Source: a bacterium OL-1 (lineage in GTDB: Bacteria; Actinomycetota; Coriobacteriia; Coriobacteriales; Atopobiaceae). Taken from it: DNA of 64,000 nucleotides. The position numbers and the translations under genes are program-made. Under the pieces are notes generated by a model. It saw only the letters and a list, made by a program, of their open reading frames with translations. It did no database searches and was not told where the DNA came from. Position 1 is the first letter of the stretch. Each line of letters begins with the position of its first letter. This document shows positions 44,274 to 52,298 of this stretch, in pieces. Location of the stretch: positions 738,666 to 802,665 of the forward strand of contig LM994626.1 of NCBI GenBank assembly GCA_000752675.2, written 5' to 3'.

Positions 44274-44304
44274 TTGACCTAAAGTCAGGTTTAGATTCTA
44301 AGGT
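44274..44304 (+). promoter_or_regulatory. MerR-type promoter (TTGACC, 19-bp spacer, TAAGGT) with operator
   Basis: TTGACC at 44274-44279 and TAAGGT at 44299-44304 have an over-long 19-bp spacer, as in promoters activated by MerR-family proteins. The spacer holds the operator ACCTAAAGTCAGGT (44277-44290), exact complement of the site at 33603 in front of the MerR gene. The rest of the 43989-44348 intergenic region shows nothing else definite. Confidence 0.8.
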
Positions 44305-44348
44305 TCATATAACAGCGCGACCGTCAGAAGACAACCAGAGGAGCCACC

Positions 44349-45329
44349 ATGATGCAAACCGAGAAGCTCGAGCTTACGCAGGAGTGGGACAAGACGTTCC
44401 CGCAGGACACACGCGTTGACCACGAGAAGGTAACGTTCGTGAACCGCTATGGCATCACCCTCGCGGCAGACCTCTACAAGCCCAAGGGCGTGCAGTGCAA
44501 GCTCTCCGCAATCGCAGTAAGCGGCCCCTTTGGCGCAGTGAAAGAGCAGGCAAGTGGCCTGTATGCGCAGGAGATGGCAACCCGCGGGTTTCTCGCCATT
44601 GCCTTTGACCCGTCGTTCACCGGCGAGAGTGGCGGTCAGCCCCGCCGCGTGGCCTCCCCCGACATCAACACCGAGGACTACTGCGCTGCGGTGGACTATC
44701 TAAGCTGCCGAGACGACGTAGATCCGGAGCACATTGGCATCATTGGAATCTGCGGCTTTGGCGGTATGGCAATCAACGCAGCCGCGCTCGACCCGCGCAT
44801 CAAGGCGACGGCGGCCATGACCATGTACGACATGTCGCGCGTGACCCGCGAGGGCTACTTTGGCTCCAGCGACAACAAAGAGGCCCGCGACGAGCAGCGC
44901 CGCGCCTGGGCCGCCCAGCGCACGGCCGACTACAAGGCCGGCGAGTACACGCGCGCCGGCGGCGTGGTGGACCCGCTGCCCGATGATGCGCCGCAGTTCG
45001 TGCGCGACTACCACGACTACTACAAGACGTCGCGCGGCTTCCATGACCGCTCGGGCAACTCCACCGATGGCTGGAACGCCACAGGCACCATGTCGTTCAT
45101 GAACCAGCCGCTCCTGGCAATGGCAGGCGAGATAGACACCCCCGTCCTTCTCGTCCATGGCGAGAAGGCCCACTCGCGCTACTTTAGCGAGGGCGCGTTT
45201 GCGCAGCTCAAGGGTGACAACAAGGAACTCATGATCATTCCGGGCGCCAACCATGTGGACCTCTACGACAACCGCAACGCCATTCCCTTCGACAAGCTCG
45301 AGGCGTTCTTCGACAACAACCTTCGTTAG
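44349..45329 (+). CDS. Alpha/beta hydrolase (YcjY/dienelactone hydrolase-like)
   Basis: A 326-residue serine/cysteine-type hydrolase. The nucleophile elbow reads GICGFGG, with Cys at the nucleophile position; the acid lies in the DTPVLLVHGE region and the histidine in GANHVDLYD. Related proteins often have a Ser or Cys here. The upstream MerR-type promoter indicates induction by an electrophile or metal stress sensed by the MerR protein at 33642. Substrate unknown. Confidence 0.85.
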   Translation: MMQTEKLELTQEWDKTFPQDTRVDHEKVTFVNRYGITLAADLYKPKGVQCKLSAIAVSGPFGAVKEQASGLYAQEMATRGFLAIAFDPSFTGESGGQPRRVASPDINTEDYCAAVDYLSCRDDVDPEHIGIIGICGFGGMAINAAALDPRIKATAAMTMYDMSRVTREGYFGSSDNKEARDEQRRAWAAQRTADYKAGEYTRAGGVVDPLPDDAPQFVRDYHDYYKTSRGFHDRSGNSTDGWNATGTMSFMNQPLLAMAGEIDTPVLLVHGEKAHSRYFSEGAFAQLKGDNKELMIIPGANHVDLYDNRNAIPFDKLEAFFDNNLR

Positions 45330-45413
45330 GGAGACTAACTACGCGACGCCATCTTTGAGGGGTATTGTGTCCGATACTGTACTCATGATCACTCGGACCA
45401 GGAAAGAGCGCTC

Positions 45414-45920
45414 GTGACCAAACTCTACATTGACGCCGACGCCTGTCCCGTCATTCGCGAGGCCCTGGCAGCAGCCAGGGCCCAGGGCGTCCCCTGCGTC
45501 ATCGCCGGCAACTCCACCCAGAACCTCGAGCGTCACCTTCGCGCATCAGATCCGCGCGAGCCAAAAGACCCCGCGCATCCAGACCGCGGCTTCTGGGCAA
45601 GCACCATCCAGGTGGGTGTGGGCGCCGACTCCGCGGACTTTGCGATCGTCTCCGCCATTACCCCCGCCGACGTGGTGGTGACGCAGGACATTGGCCTCGC
45701 GGACATCGTCCTTGGCCGCGGGGCCCGCGCCATCGGCGTACGCGGTCACGTGTACAACCCGCTCACCATTGACTCGATGATGTTCATACGCCATGAGGAG
45801 AAGAAGGTGCGCCGCGCAGGAGGCAGGACCAAGGGTCCGGCAGCCTTCACGGATGAGGACAGGGAGCGCTTCTCGCACAGCCTTGCCCGACTTCTGCGAG
45901 AAGCGCGCCAGGCAGAGTAG
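45414..45920 (+). CDS. YaiI/YqxD-family protein (DUF188)
   Basis: A 168-residue protein of the UPF0178 family, with the diagnostic TKLYIDADACPVI at the N-terminus, ADFAIVSAITPADVVVTQDIGLA in the middle and the C-terminal HEEKKVRRAGGRTKGP. It has a PIN-like fold, suggesting nucleic acid processing, but the role is unknown. Starts at GTG 45414. Confidence 0.9.
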   Translation: MTKLYIDADACPVIREALAAARAQGVPCVIAGNSTQNLERHLRASDPREPKDPAHPDRGFWASTIQVGVGADSADFAIVSAITPADVVVTQDIGLADIVLGRGARAIGVRGHVYNPLTIDSMMFIRHEEKKVRRAGGRTKGPAAFTDEDRERFSHSLARLLREARQAE

Positions 45921-45957
45921 CCAGGTGACGGTCCTCCACCTCATAGCCCCAACATGA

Positions 45958-46150
45958 CTACTCCTCATCAAGAGCAGCCAAGGCCTCCTTGACCGAGTTG
46001 TAGGGACCAGACAGATTTCTTCCCGTCGCCGCATCATCCATGGCTGCCAGAAGGCGCCGCCTCCACCACCCGAGCTAGAGCCCGAGGAAGCCACGGAGAA
46101 CGCTGCATTCAGGCTGATGCCCATCGATGTCGCGGGCGCAGGAGTTCCGT
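45958..46150 (-). pseudogene. Remnant of a RelB/DinJ-type antitoxin gene
   Basis: The last in-frame stretch, ending at TAG 45958-45960, reads TGRNLSGPYNSVKEALAALD, like the C-terminus of DinJ antitoxins. In an overlapping frame just upstream SMGISLNAAFSVA resembles the antitoxin N-terminal region. The two are joined by a frameshift and Ser/Gly-rich low-complexity sequence. No toxin gene is adjacent. Assignment rests on remembered family patterns only. Confidence 0.4.
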
Positions 46151-46160
46151 AGCCCATACC

Positions 46161-46515
46161 GCACCAGACGTTTGTCGGCGAGAAGTCATCTCCTCAGCGC
46201 CTTCATCTTCGCCTTGATCTCGATTGCATTGTTGGAGAGCTTGGGCATGTGCTTGCCGACCCTCGAGATGAGAAACACGTCGACCAGCAGGGTGCCAACT
46301 TTGAAAAAATAATTCGCGGGCAAGCAAAGTGGGGCGAGCGGCTCATGCGAACGCCTGGCGGCTGCCCAGCCAGAAGCACCGTCGGCACGCCACCTACAGA
46401 CAAAACCATGTGTGGGTAGTATGGGCGAGTCGCATGTTGTATTACTTACTGATACATTTATGAGGAAGCAAGAGTCCGATACACAACTGGCAAAAAAGCC
46501 CGAAGGGAGCAAGAC
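46161..46515. other. AT-rich intergenic region upstream of the Rrf2 gene
   Basis: It holds a minus-strand frame ending at 46186 whose tail MPKLSNNAIEIKAKMKALRR lacks a ribosome site, and the dyad TGTAT-9-ATACA at 46438-46456, 60 bases before the Rrf2 start, a candidate Rrf2 operator. Nothing else is definite. Confidence 0.4.
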
Positions 46516-46953
46516 ATGGACACAAAGTTCTCGACGGCCATCCATATGCTAATCCTGGTGTCCGAGGCGAAGACCCCCATGAACTCGGAGCAGATTGCCC
46601 ATAGCGTGGGGACAAACGCCAGCTACATCCGCAAGGTGGCCACCCGTCTCAGCCGGGCGGGAATCATCGAGGGACGGCGCGGTGTGAGTGGGTTTTCCCT
46701 GCTCAAGGCACCAAAGGACATCTCTCTTCTCGAGGTGTACCGCGCGGTCGAGCAGAGCGAGGACGTCCACGTGTTCGACGTTCACCAGAACCCCAGCGAC
46801 GAGTGCATCGTGGGACGCAATATCCGCCCCGTGCTCAACGGGATGTTCCGCCAGGCGGAGCAGGTGGTCGAGCGCAAGCTGGCGGGCACGACGCTTGCAG
46901 ACTGCATAACGCAGATGCGCAAACAAATCGAGAGCAGCGAGAAGACCGAGTAG
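46516..46953 (+). CDS. Rrf2-family transcriptional regulator
   Basis: A 145-residue winged-helix regulator (FSTAIHMLILVSEAKTPMNSEQIAHSVGTNASYIRKVATRL). It has a single cysteine in the region where IscR/NsrR hold a cluster (DECIVG), so an iron-sulfur cluster is unlikely; it resembles the YwnA/CymR group. GAAGGGAG precedes the ATG. It is co-directional with the oxidoreductase downstream (28-base gap), which it probably controls. Confidence 0.88.
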   Translation: MDTKFSTAIHMLILVSEAKTPMNSEQIAHSVGTNASYIRKVATRLSRAGIIEGRRGVSGFSLLKAPKDISLLEVYRAVEQSEDVHVFDVHQNPSDECIVGRNIRPVLNGMFRQAEQVVERKLAGTTLADCITQMRKQIESSEKTE

Positions 46954-46981
46954 GTCACCCACAACAGGAGGGCAAAGACCA

Positions 46982-47992
46982 ATGAAGGCCGCAATTCTGG
47001 ACAAGTACGACAAGAACGGCACGACCCTGGCAGTGAGGGACGTCCCCACCCCCAAGCCGGCGGCGCACGAGGTGCTCGTGCGTATCCACACCGCTGCCGT
47101 AAACCCGCTGGACAACATGATAATCCGTGGGGACGTTCGTCTCATCGTCCCCTACCGCACGCCGCTCGTGATGGGAAACGAGTTCTCGGGCACCGTAGTG
47201 CAGATGGGTACTGCAGCCGGCAAGTTCAAGCCCGGCGACCGCGTGTACGGACGCATGCCACTCGCGAAGATTGGGGCGTTCGCCGAGCATGCCGCAATAG
47301 ATGAGAGAGCGCTTGCGCTCGTCCCCAGCTACCTCTCCATGGAAGAGGCCGCCTGCGTGCCACTGACCGCGCTCACCGCCCTGCAGGCGCTGGACATCAT
47401 GGAGGCACAGCCAGGTCAGACGCTGTTCATCTCCGGAGGGACGGGCAGCCTTGGCGCCATGGCAATCCCCATTGCGGCGCGCATGGGCCTCACCGTGGTA
47501 ACCAACGGCAGCGCCCGGAACGAGGAGCGCGTCCGCAACCTGGGAGCCAGCGTGTTTCTCGACTACAAGACCCAGCGCTACGTCGATGAGCTGCACGACG
47601 TGGACTGCGTGCTTGACACCCTGGGCGAGCGCGAGCTGCCGGACGAGTTTGCCGTGCTCAAGCCGGGCGGGCACCTGGTGTCGCTACGCGGCATGCCCAA
47701 CGGGCGCTTTGCCAAGCGAGAAGGGCTGCCTACGCTCAAGCGGGCGCTGTTTGGCCTTGCAGGTCGCAAGCTCGACAAGATGGCAGCGCGCAAGCAGCAG
47801 ACGTACGACTTCATCTTTGTGCACGAGGATGGCACGCAGCTCGCGCGCGTCGCGGAGCTCTTCCCCGCCGAGAAGCCGCTTGCGGTGTCGATCGACGGCA
47901 CGTACGGCCTTGATCAGGTGAATGACGCCCTCGAGCGCGTGAGGTCCGGCCACTCGCAGGGCAAGACGCTGCTGCGCATCGAGGAGGCGTAG
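46982..47992 (+). CDS. Medium-chain NADP-dependent oxidoreductase (quinone oxidoreductase-like)
   Basis: A 336-residue MDR protein: GroES-like N-terminal domain (VRIHTAAVNPLDNMIIRGD), Rossmann motif SGGTGSLGAMAIPIAA and VDCVLDTLGE. It lacks the cysteines of zinc alcohol dehydrogenases, so it is probably a zeta-crystallin/enoyl-type reductase detoxifying quinones or enones. GAGGGC precedes the ATG. Confidence 0.87.
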   Translation: MKAAILDKYDKNGTTLAVRDVPTPKPAAHEVLVRIHTAAVNPLDNMIIRGDVRLIVPYRTPLVMGNEFSGTVVQMGTAAGKFKPGDRVYGRMPLAKIGAFAEHAAIDERALALVPSYLSMEEAACVPLTALTALQALDIMEAQPGQTLFISGGTGSLGAMAIPIAARMGLTVVTNGSARNEERVRNLGASVFLDYKTQRYVDELHDVDCVLDTLGERELPDEFAVLKPGGHLVSLRGMPNGRFAKREGLPTLKRALFGLAGRKLDKMAARKQQTYDFIFVHEDGTQLARVAELFPAEKPLAVSIDGTYGLDQVNDALERVRSGHSQGKTLLRIEEA

Positions 47993-48549
47993 TTGGCGTA
48001 CCTTACTACGGGCAATTCGTATGTGGACGTAGGCGGCAGGCGCATTGCATACCGTGAGCTTGCCGCCGGACGGTCCGCAGGCTCATCCTTGTTGGCACGG
48101 CGCCTCGTGGCGGTATGGGGGCCGATCGCGTAACGTCCGTCACGTTTCGCCACATGCTCCACGCAGTTGCCAGGCGCAAGGACATGAAGCGCTACATCTT
48201 CTTCACGGACGACGCGACCGGGGAAGCCGCGGCAAACGCCACGTTCGCGCGGCTCTATTCCAGGGCATTGTCCAACCAGGACGCGCCCGTAACGGTGCCT
48301 GCCTTTCTCGCCCAGCTCGGCGCAATCAAGCGTTGGGGCAAAGCGGCGAAAGACGACCTGTCGTTCGTTCGCGTTCCCACGCTCATCGCAAACGGTGACA
48401 ACGACGCGATGGTCCCCACGCCCAACTCGAATGCGATGCACGAGAAGATCGTCGGCAGCCAACTGGCGCTCTACCCTCATTCCGGCCATGGATCGCTCTT
48501 CCAGTATCCAAATGAGTTTGTCGGCGAGGTCGACGAATTCCTGAGCTAA
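47993..48549 (+). pseudogene. Alpha/beta hydrolase with internal deletion
   Basis: TTG 47993, directly after GAGGAGG, starts an N-terminus typical for the family (YVDVGGRRIAYRELAAG). The frame breaks at about 48075 and a different frame resumes with RLILVGTAPRGG, then the cap and C-terminal part to 48549 (VPTLIANGDNDAMVPTP; YPHSGHGSLFQYP with the catalytic His). The segment containing the nucleophile elbow, about 80-100 residues, is missing. It formed one operon with the preceding oxidoreductase, as the start overlaps its end closely. Confidence 0.75.
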
Positions 48550-48582
48550 CGCCGGTGTGGGACGTGTCGCGGCAAGCGTTGC

Positions 48583-48872
48583 CTACCGCTTGCCTCCACA
48601 GAACGTACCATGAAGCGTGGCCACTAAGGACACCTCATCTTCCATAGCGGCCACCTCGTCACAGAGCGCCGCAAGCCTCGCATCACCTGCCTACTCGGCA
48701 CGTACTCGAAGGCGGCGTGGAGCGCGTCGGTGACCATGCCCTGCCCGGCGTCATAGTAGATCTTTACGATGTCGTAGGCCTGCAAGGTCTCCAGCTTGTC
48801 GAAGAGCAGGAGGATCAGGTCCCTCTTCGTCTTGGAGCCGAGAGCTCTCTCATGCGAAACCTCCTTAGGCAA
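48583..48872 (-). pseudogene. C-terminal remnant of a DUF3800-like protein
   Basis: The stretch KLETLQAYDIVKIYYDAGQG followed by MVTDALHAAFEYV is typical of the DUF3800 C-terminus (YYDNGQ motif). Downstream the frame changes: a second frame ends LCDEVAAMEDEVSLVATLHG and stops at 48583-48585. The N-terminal RNase H-like part is absent. Family assignment is from remembered motif only. Confidence 0.45.
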
Positions 48873-48875
48873 AGA

Positions 48876-48903
48876 AAATGCCGGGGGTGATCCCCCGGCA
48901 TTT
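48876..48903. terminator. Perfect intrinsic terminator
   Basis: AAATGCCGGGGG-4-CCCCCGGCATTT, 12-bp perfect stem with A/T flanks, working in either direction. It is in front of the DUF3800 remnant and marks the start of the low-CGAGAAG part of the window. Confidence 0.85.
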
Positions 48904-49028
48904 GATTACCCCCTCGTTTCCAGGTGACTGATTGCCTTTTATCATCGGATGGTTGCCGCGCCAAGGCTCTCACGCGTAGCAAGACGCACGAGAAGCGCCC
49001 GACGCCCCATTTTTTTCAGTTACCTAGC

Positions 49029-49751
49029 CTAGGCCTTCACAAGCGTGACCGCGATGGTATTCAAGAACTCGAGCGCACCCGCCTCAACGGCCGCGCGGTC
49101 GCCTTGAGCGTACTCGTTATCGCAGGTAATCCAGTCAGCCCATGCCTCGGACGTGCACGTCATCTGGTGCATATCCTCGATAATTACACCGCTCGTTTGG
49201 CCAATCATGTCTCGCCACCAAGCCAAATCGTGCATATAATCGAGCTGCTCTGCATCCCAGGATGCGAGCAGGCATGCCGGCAGCGCGTCATGGCAGTCGC
49301 GCACCATGCCGGGGATGGAAAGGTAAATCCTTCCGCCAGACTTCACATACGGAAGAAGCCTCTCCCCCAGATAGTACGGATCGCGTCCGAAATAGTTATA
49401 TGAATCGATGCTCACCACGCCGTCGAAGAACTCCGGCCCGAAAGGCAGGCCTTCCGCGGCGTTGGCCTTGACAGGATGAATCCGCTCGTCCGGCACGCTC
49501 ATCTCTCGAAAGAACGCGCGATTCTCATCGGGGTCGCTCCACAGGTCGACGGCGTACACGTCGAGCCCGTATTCGCGCGCAAGCATCACGCTTGTTATAC
49601 CAGTGCCGGAGCCGAGGTCGCACACGCGCGACCCCTTCGCGATATTCACGCCGCGAAGAAGTTCCTCGCAGAGCTTAAGCGGATTGGGGCCCATGATCTT
49701 TGATCGGACAAGGTTGACGTCAAAGCTATTCGCTTTTGGGAAGTTGTTCAT
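49029..49751 (-). CDS. Class I SAM-dependent methyltransferase
   Basis: A 240-residue methyltransferase with motif I VCDLGSGTGITS, motif II VYAVDLW and post-I VSIDSYNYFG. The N-terminus ANSFDVNLVRSKIMGPNPLKL and C-terminal Trp-rich segment resemble small-molecule methyltransferases that act on cytoplasmic metabolites. AGGAGT precedes the ATG at 49751. Its codon usage is less GC-biased than the neighbours to the left, consistent with import. Confidence 0.85.
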   Translation of the reverse strand: MNNFPKANSFDVNLVRSKIMGPNPLKLCEELLRGVNIAKGSRVCDLGSGTGITSVMLAREYGLDVYAVDLWSDPDENRAFFREMSVPDERIHPVKANAAEGLPFGPEFFDGVVSIDSYNYFGRDPYYLGERLLPYVKSGGRIYLSIPGMVRDCHDALPACLLASWDAEQLDYMHDLAWWRDMIGQTSGVIIEDMHQMTCTSEAWADWITCDNEYAQGDRAAVEAGALEFLNTIAVTLVKA

Positions 49752-50345
49752 TGTTACTCCTGTTTGCTGAGCTGATGATGAAAACAGGTGCGGAACGGCG
49801 CAAAAGCACAAGGCCTTGATGCGGCCTTTTCAACAACGCTCTGCGATTAACCGTTCCCTAAAGAACAATGACCAAAAAGACATCCCCTAAGATGTGTTTA
49901 CGCGGAGCACGACTGCCCCACCGGGCGCAGTATACAACCGAGCACAGTCGTACGGCAACTGGTCGCAGGCATCAGGCGCGCGTAACCAACATGGCGCTAA
50001 TCTCCGATGGCCGAAACGGCAGGTGACTTCTCACGGTTTCGATAAACGCTGGGGAGTTTCTCTTGGTTTCATCGTGAGATAATTGCGCATATCGATTCTC
50101 GGAGGTGCAGTCGCATGACTGCACCAGATGCGTTTTCGTTTGAAGAGGGACCGTGCATCCCCGCCGACCACGCTGGATACGATTTGCTTCCTCGTTGCCG
50201 AGGGGAAGGCGGAGATGTTTCCGTCCTATTCTGGCCCACCGGTTGGACGTCGACGCCCTGGACCAGCGTGGTCCAGGGCGCGAAGGCGGCAAGCAGGGCG
50301 ACGTCCGCCTCTAGACCGTTGTTTCGTTCTGTGTTCGATTTACGC
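49752..50345. other. Intergenic region, possible gene remnants
   Basis: No gene is supported in these 594 bases. An ATG at 50115 has a good GGAGGTGC site and opens a frame of unknown product that I do not trust. A perfect hairpin GCCCTGGACCA-3-TGGTCCAGGGC lies at 50255-50279. AAGGCC-type hairpin with four Ts at about 49810-49830. Confidence 0.4.
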
Positions 50346-50642
50346 TTAGCGCTTCTCTATCGGAAGCCAGACCTGGCTCCTGTAGTCGTCGGCTGTCATG
50401 TTCGGGCCGAAGTAGACCTCCACGTCGGACTTCGATGCCCACTCGTAGCCCGAGCTGGGCACCCACTCGGCGAGGATGCGGTGCTGCAGCCTCTGCATCG
50501 CGTCGGGCATCGGGCCTGCGCAGTCGAAGACCGCGTACGTCGCGGCGGGAACGACGCGCTCTTCCATGCCCTCCGGGCAGGGCGCGCCCGTGGCGGCGCC
50601 CACGCTCTCGATGAGATTGCCCGCCTCTCCGGCATCTTGCAT
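50346..50642 (-). pseudogene. GyrI-like effector-binding domain, C-terminal fragment
   Basis: 98 residues matching the second half of GyrI-like/AraC effector domains: PEGMEERVVPAATYAVFDCAG, then ILAEWVPSSGYEWA, DVEVYFGP and the terminal SQVWLPIEKR. The N-terminal half and any DNA-binding domain are missing, so it is a remnant of an AraC- or MerR-type regulator. It starts 12 bases from the TetR operator. Confidence 0.7.
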
Positions 50643-50648
50643 GCTTTC

Positions 50649-50697
50649 TTGACAGGTGACCGAACGGTAACTATACTAGGTTACCGTTCGGTCACCT
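50649..50697 (+). promoter_or_regulatory. TetR promoter with perfect 18-bp inverted-repeat operator
   Basis: TTGACA (50649-50654), a 17-bp spacer and TATACT (50672-50677) form a near-consensus promoter. AGGTGACCGAACGGTAAC (50654-50671) and its exact complement (50680-50697) flank an 8-base centre that contains the minus 10 box, so repressor binding would block it. It ends 18 bases before the TetR start: autorepression. Confidence 0.9.
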
Positions 50698-50715
50698 AGT
50701 ATAGAGAGGACTGAT

Positions 50716-51327
50716 ATGGAACCGAGCACGAAGGATCGGATCACAGAAGCAGCGCTGCGGTTGTTCTCCGAAAAAGGGTATCTGGGCGCGTCTTTGAGCG
50801 ATATCGCGAAGCAGGTCGGAATCTCGAAGGCCGCCCTTTATAAGCATTTCGCCAGCAAACAAGAAATCTTGGATCACATCGTCGCGCGGATGGATGAGCT
50901 GGACACTGAGCGGTCGCAGCGGTTCTCCATGCCGGGGAATGAGCTGGGCGGCACTGCTGCCTATAAGGAGATTCCCGTCGAGAAGATCCGCGCATACAGC
51001 AAGGCGCAGTTCCTGCATTGGACGGAGGAGGAATTCCCCTCTCGTTTTCGCAAGATGCTGACGTTGGAGCAGTATCGGGATTCGGGCATGGCCAATCTGT
51101 ACCAAAAGTATTTGGCAGGCGGCCCCGTTGAATACATGGCGTCGGTGTTCGGTGAGATTACAGGCTCTGAAGACGCGGCTTGGCAGCTTGCACTGGAGTT
51201 CTATGGGCCGATGTTCCTGTTATACGGCTTGTCCGACGGGGGAATGGACGAAGCGCGCGCAATGGAGCTGCTGGACGATCATGTAAGCCGATTCATTGAC
51301 CAGATAGAAGCAGGAAAGGTTCGTTGA
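50716..51327 (+). CDS. TetR-family repressor
   Basis: A 203-residue repressor with N-terminal helix-turn-helix (ITEAALRLFSEKGYLGASLSDIAKQVGISKAALYKHF) and a C-terminal ligand-binding domain. GAGAGGA precedes the ATG. The operator in front of it, and a small membrane protein 23 bases after it, indicate an autoregulated operon responding to an unknown small molecule. Confidence 0.93.
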   Translation: MEPSTKDRITEAALRLFSEKGYLGASLSDIAKQVGISKAALYKHFASKQEILDHIVARMDELDTERSQRFSMPGNELGGTAAYKEIPVEKIRAYSKAQFLHWTEEEFPSRFRKMLTLEQYRDSGMANLYQKYLAGGPVEYMASVFGEITGSEDAAWQLALEFYGPMFLLYGLSDGGMDEARAMELLDDHVSRFIDQIEAGKVR

Positions 51328-51350
51328 GCAGCGGGTAAGGAGGGTTCCCA

Positions 51351-51767
51351 ATGACAAAGCCTTACTTCGGCGATACGACCACCATAGCCACAACGATCAT
51401 GATTCTTGGTCTTGTCGTCTTCATCGGCTACACGATCGTCAACCGCGGCAGTGTCCAGCACTGGGGAATGCGGGGGCTGTTGCTCCTTGCGTTCGGCCTT
51501 GTCGTTTGCTGTTTCGCGGCGGCTCGCGACGGGTTGGACAAGACCATTCAATCCTCCATCGACGGGAGTTGCGCGGCCGGGCTGTTCCCGTTGGTCAGCA
51601 TCCCGACCGTCGTAGGGTGCATTGGCGCCCTTGTCATAATCGCGTCCGCAATCGCCATGCTCATCGCGAACTCGCAACAGGCTAAAGAACTCTGCTTTTG
51701 GTTTATGGCGTCAGGCGTTGCCGTGAAGATCATGGTCGTGGAAATCGCGAGAGTTATTGCGCTGTAA
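51351..51767 (+). CDS. Small membrane protein, four predicted helices
   Basis: A 138-residue protein with hydrophobic segments at about 13-27, 42-58, 78-104 and 113-133. GGAGGG precedes the ATG. It lies 23 bases after the TetR stop and 37 bases before the DUF6487 gene, so all three are probably one transcript. No family recognised. Confidence 0.75.
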   Translation: MTKPYFGDTTTIATTIMILGLVVFIGYTIVNRGSVQHWGMRGLLLLAFGLVVCCFAAARDGLDKTIQSSIDGSCAAGLFPLVSIPTVVGCIGALVIIASAIAMLIANSQQAKELCFWFMASGVAVKIMVVEIARVIAL

Positions 51768-51804
51768 TCCCGACCGATAACAAAATGCATGGAAAGGAGC
51801 GACT

Positions 51805-52020
51805 ATGAACTGCCCTGAATGTGGCGCGAGTATGGAACAAGGTTGGTTGTTTGCCAGCAAAGACGGCGCTTTCGGGTTCGCAAGTCGGGTTCCCGGCGTT
51901 TTCGAGAACGCGCGGAATGCCGAGGGCTTCGTGCAAATCACCGAACCGAAACTAGGATGCCGAACTAGCGTGGAAGCTTGGCATTGCGCGGGCTGCAAGG
52001 TTGTTGCATTCAAACACTAG
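51805..52020 (+). CDS. Small zinc-ribbon protein (DUF6487/PF20097-like)
   Basis: A 71-residue protein: N-terminal CPECGASME and C-terminal CAGCKVVAF give two CxxC knuckles, with the characteristic GWLFASKDGAFGF between. GGAAAGGAG precedes the ATG. Members often sit beside transporters or regulators; role unknown. Confidence 0.75.
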   Translation: MNCPECGASMEQGWLFASKDGAFGFASRVPGVFENARNAEGFVQITEPKLGCRTSVEAWHCAGCKVVAFKH

Positions 52021-52298
52021 CTCCCGCCACGCTCTGCGCCGGTACGCTTGCCTCCGCCCTCGATCATGCTCGACCCGCATCGCCCCTCTCGAGGTCTCGC
52101 GGTGCGCCTGCGGTAACCGCTCGTGCTACAACAATACGGACATCAGAGATTAAAACACGGTCCCCGTCGGGTAGTCGTGGGCGTGCGGGAGTCCGCATCA
52201 GTAACCTGCCTCCTTGGTTGTCCCTTCTCTGCATGGTCATCTACATTTCAGTAGTAGAAACTAGCCCTAATCATAGACGGTCGAGAGGGGGCTATCGC

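Noticed and set aside
46186-46545. Minus-strand 119-residue frame in AT-rich region
   Set aside because: No ribosome site; only the tail looks protein-like; kept as intergenic note.
50115-50699. 194-residue + strand frame with a good ribosome site
   Set aside because: Crosses the TetR operator and opposes the GyrI-like fragment; no domain.
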